This document shows positions 55,129-57,023 of a stretch of 57,023 nt of DNA, one piece after another (position 1 is the first letter of the stretch; every line of letters begins with the position of its first letter). Both the position numbers and the translations under genes were made by a program. The DNA comes from an uncultured Opitutales bacterium (lineage in GTDB: Bacteria; Verrucomicrobiota; Verrucomicrobiia; Opitutales; Coraliomargaritaceae). Below the pieces are notes generated by a model. It was given only the letters and a program-made list of their open reading frames with translations, searched no databases and was not told the origin of the DNA. The DNA lies in assembly GCA_937775295.1 (NCBI GenBank), contig CALKBZ010000039.1, positions 1-57,023 of the forward strand, given 5' to 3'.

Positions 55129-56334
55129 ATGCAATCACACTCAGACCCCGATGCTTTTAAGGCGAGCGCGACCTTGATTCGTAGCTCGTTCAAGCGCTTG
55201 TTTGAAACACTGTTGGAGCAGACTGCCGACCGGATCTATATTAAAGACACCCAGGGGCGCTTCATCTTTGCCAGCGATGCGCTCGCACGGATCCACGGAC
55301 TCAAGCAGCGCAGTGAAATCGAAGGCATGACCGATTTTGACTTTTTCGATCATCAGAACGCACAGTCTTTTCACGATGAGGAGCAGGAAATACTCCGCAG
55401 TTATGAGCCCGTCGTGAATCACATCGTCGAGGAAACCTGGCAGGATGGCCACATCTCTTGGGCGTCCGAATCCAAGGTCCCGCTCCTGTTGGAATCCGGC
55501 GTCGCCATCGGTATTCTCGGTATTTCCCGCGACGTGACTGAAGAACACCTGATTAAGGAGAAACTACGCGAGGCCAACGAAACCATGCTAGCCGACTACG
55601 CCAGTGCCGAGAAAGTCCAGCAGGTCATGATCCCCGGGCGCATCCCCGAAGTCGCGGGCGTGGAGCTCGCTTACATCTGGAAGCCCATGGTTGCGGTCGG
55701 CGGCGACATTATCAACTTCCCCCGCAATCCGGACAATGCGCTGCTCTTCTTTGTCGGCGATGTCTGTGGCCACGGTGTGCAAGCCGCTTTCTACACCGTG
55801 CTGCTCAAATACATCACCGCGCAGGTCGGCCTCAGCTACAACGGTTCGCCACAAGCACTGCTCGATGCCGTCAACGAGCAGATCAGTGCGCACCTCAGGA
55901 ATGGATTCGTGACTGGTCTGACCGGACACTTCGGACCAGTTCAGCCGGATGGCAGCCGCCAGTTGCATGTGTCCCATTGCGGGCATCCCCACCTGCTCAT
56001 TCTCCGTGCGAAGAGCGGCCAGGCCGAGGTTCTTAAGTTGCCCAATGCCATGGTCATGGGCCTCCCCGGCGGCCACGCCGCCGAAACCGTGCTAGTGCCG
56101 CTGCACTCCGGCGACCGCGTCTATACATTCACCGATGGTATCATCGAAGCCAGTAATCCAGCCGGTCTTGAGTTCGGGCTCGACCGGATCGCGCGCAGCG
56201 TCGAGGCCAGCGCGCCCCATGCGCTGGCCAAGAGCCTAGATCTTATTTTCGAGCAAGTGGCCCACTTCACCGGCTCATCCGATCAGCAGGACGACATCAC
56301 ACTGCTCGCCTTCGAGGTCGAACTCACGCTGTGA
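55129..56334 (+). CDS. PAS-domain PP2C/SpoIIE-type serine phosphatase
   Basis: A 401-residue cytoplasmic regulator from ATG 55129; a GTG at 55072 would add 19 residues. The PAS domain at about 30-150 has ADRIYIKDTQGRFIFASDAL and GILGISRDVTEEHLIKEKL. A coiled coil links it to the PP2C domain, with metal-binding motifs VAVGGDIINF, FVGDVCGHGVQAAFY, YTFTDGIIEASNPAG and QQDDITLLAFE. RsbU-like phosphatases dephosphorylate anti-anti-sigma factors. No partner genes are adjacent. No membrane segment is present. Confidence 0.92.
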   Translation: MQSHSDPDAFKASATLIRSSFKRLFETLLEQTADRIYIKDTQGRFIFASDALARIHGLKQRSEIEGMTDFDFFDHQNAQSFHDEEQEILRSYEPVVNHIVEETWQDGHISWASESKVPLLLESGVAIGILGISRDVTEEHLIKEKLREANETMLADYASAEKVQQVMIPGRIPEVAGVELAYIWKPMVAVGGDIINFPRNPDNALLFFVGDVCGHGVQAAFYTVLLKYITAQVGLSYNGSPQALLDAVNEQISAHLRNGFVTGLTGHFGPVQPDGSRQLHVSHCGHPHLLILRAKSGQAEVLKLPNAMVMGLPGGHAAETVLVPLHSGDRVYTFTDGIIEASNPAGLEFGLDRIARSVEASAPHALAKSLDLIFEQVAHFTGSSDQQDDITLLAFEVELTL

Positions 56335-56674
56335 ATCGCCGGACTCGCCACGCGGTCACTCGGCAAAGCCGTGCTCTCACTCGCGGCCCAGCCGCGTTAT
56401 TCCACGATTGTGAATTTCAAACGGTAAAAATGCTGATCACCAGAGTGCGCGTTTGTGCCGCGTAGGCTGACAGTGTCGGAACTGCCGGTGCTTTAGATGT
56501 TTCAGATTTTTTTTACCGCTTATTGCTTCGCCATCTCCGGCAGACCTCCGTCACGCTGATATTACGCTTATTTGGGAGAAGGCCTAGCGGCGCAGTCGCG
56601 CGGGATTCTTATACAGCTCTCGCGCCCATTGCTGTCGATGCTGCTCGACCAGCTAAAAAGGGGTCAGCTAAAAA
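56335..56674. other. non-coding region before the second RAYT copy
   Basis: Nothing recognisable. A small direct repeat AGCTAAAAAGGGGTCA occurs twice at about 56651-56680, directly at the RAYT left end, suggesting a duplicated end. Confidence 0.5.
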
Positions 56675-57023
56675 GGGGTCATTCCGTTATTCTTATAATT
56701 GACATGTGGCGCGTGTTTAGGCTATGTCTTTTGATATGGCCCGAAGTTTACGAATCGAGAAAGCGAATGGGGTGTATCACGTGATCAATCGTGGGAACTA
56801 CCGTCAGGATTTGTTTATCAATGAGGGTGCGCACTTAGCGTTTGAGAGCTGTTTGTTTGAGGCGTGTGAGAAGTGCGGTTGGGTGTTGGAAGGTTATTGT
56901 GTGATGACGAACCATTTTCATCTGGTGATCCGCACGCCTGAGGGGAATCTGGTGTATGGGATGAAGTGGTTGCAGTCGACGTTTGCGAATCGTTATCATC
57001 ATTATCGTAAAGTGCATGGTAAG
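56675..57023 (+). mobile_element. second RAYT element, cut by the window edge
   Basis: The left end 56675-56700 and following sequence match 49438-49786 with only a few substitutions, including TTTACATG versus TTGACATG and GTGCCG versus GTGGCG. The right part lies outside the window. The near-identity points to recent transposition or gene conversion. Confidence 0.9.
56724..57023 (+). CDS. REP-associated tyrosine transposase, N-terminal part
   Basis: One hundred codons from ATG 56724 to the window end. The translation is nearly identical to the start of the gene at 49487, with the HUH motif TNHFHLVIRTPEG and ANRYHHY. One clear substitution is Phe to Ile in RSLRIEKANG. No stop or shift is seen in this part. 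Whether it is intact beyond the edge cannot be judged. Confidence 0.85.
   Translation, partial: MSFDMARSLRIEKANGVYHVINRGNYRQDLFINEGAHLAFESCLFEACEKCGWVLEGYCVMTNHFHLVIRTPEGNLVYGMKWLQSTFANRYHHYRKVHGK

Overview
The window looks like a chromosomal segment of a marine or aquatic Gram-negative bacterium, most likely Verrucomicrobiota of the Opitutae/Puniceicoccales type. This is inferred, not shown. The hints are a PEP-CTERM protein, secreted proteases with DxDxDG calcium repeats, many REP-associated tyrosine transposase (RAYT) elements, a proteorhodopsin operon, and pseudopilin machinery with a GspE/PilT/GspF/PilMNO layout. There are no rRNA genes and no intact tRNA.

Layout. (1) 0.5-6.8 kb, minus strand: a complete proteorhodopsin photosystem, rhodopsin-crtE-crtI-crtB-crtY-blh, with nearly every junction overlapping. 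It makes GGPP, phytoene, lycopene, beta-carotene, then retinal, which is the rhodopsin chromophore. (2) 7-14 kb: small membrane protein, tRNA-like remnant, WYL regulator, frameshifted matrixin protease, palindromic repeats and an IS256-family remnant. (3) 14.2-26.0 kb, minus strand: an AT-richer type IV pilus/type II secretion-like operon with three (pseudo)pilins, PilM/N, PilO, PilT, GspF, PilP-like, secretin, an embedded HExxH membrane protease and GspE. The first pilin gene carries two compensating frameshifts. (4) 26.3-37.7 kb: an IS30 remnant, then a heme-acquisition island (two paralogous secreted proteins, TonB receptor, hmuTUV, HugZ-like protein, DUF2470 protein) enclosed by two 658-bp direct repeats that differ at two bases. 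(5) 37.9-41.5 kb: a second TonB receptor with a thioredoxin-like partner, and a PNPOx-like flavoprotein. (6) 42-45.9 kb: mesX-mesD-tauE-metR, a folate-independent, oxygen-dependent methionine synthase cluster. (7) 46-57 kb: flavodoxin, MBL-fold exonuclease, two RAYT copies and a solo end, a secreted PA-domain protease, remnants of a RhuM/DUF4268 locus, and a PAS-PP2C phosphatase.

Two themes stand out. First, specialised operons (light, heme, methionine, pili) sit in a background saturated with REP-like palindromes and transposase debris. Second, an unusual number of genes need a frameshift or stop-codon repair: the matrixin, major pilin (two), PEP-CTERM protein, heme receptor, PNPOx protein, RAYT and RhuM. 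One is explained by an 80-nt palindromic insertion and one sits in an A7 run. The rest could be real decay or assembly error. All domain calls are from reading sequence only; no database search was run.
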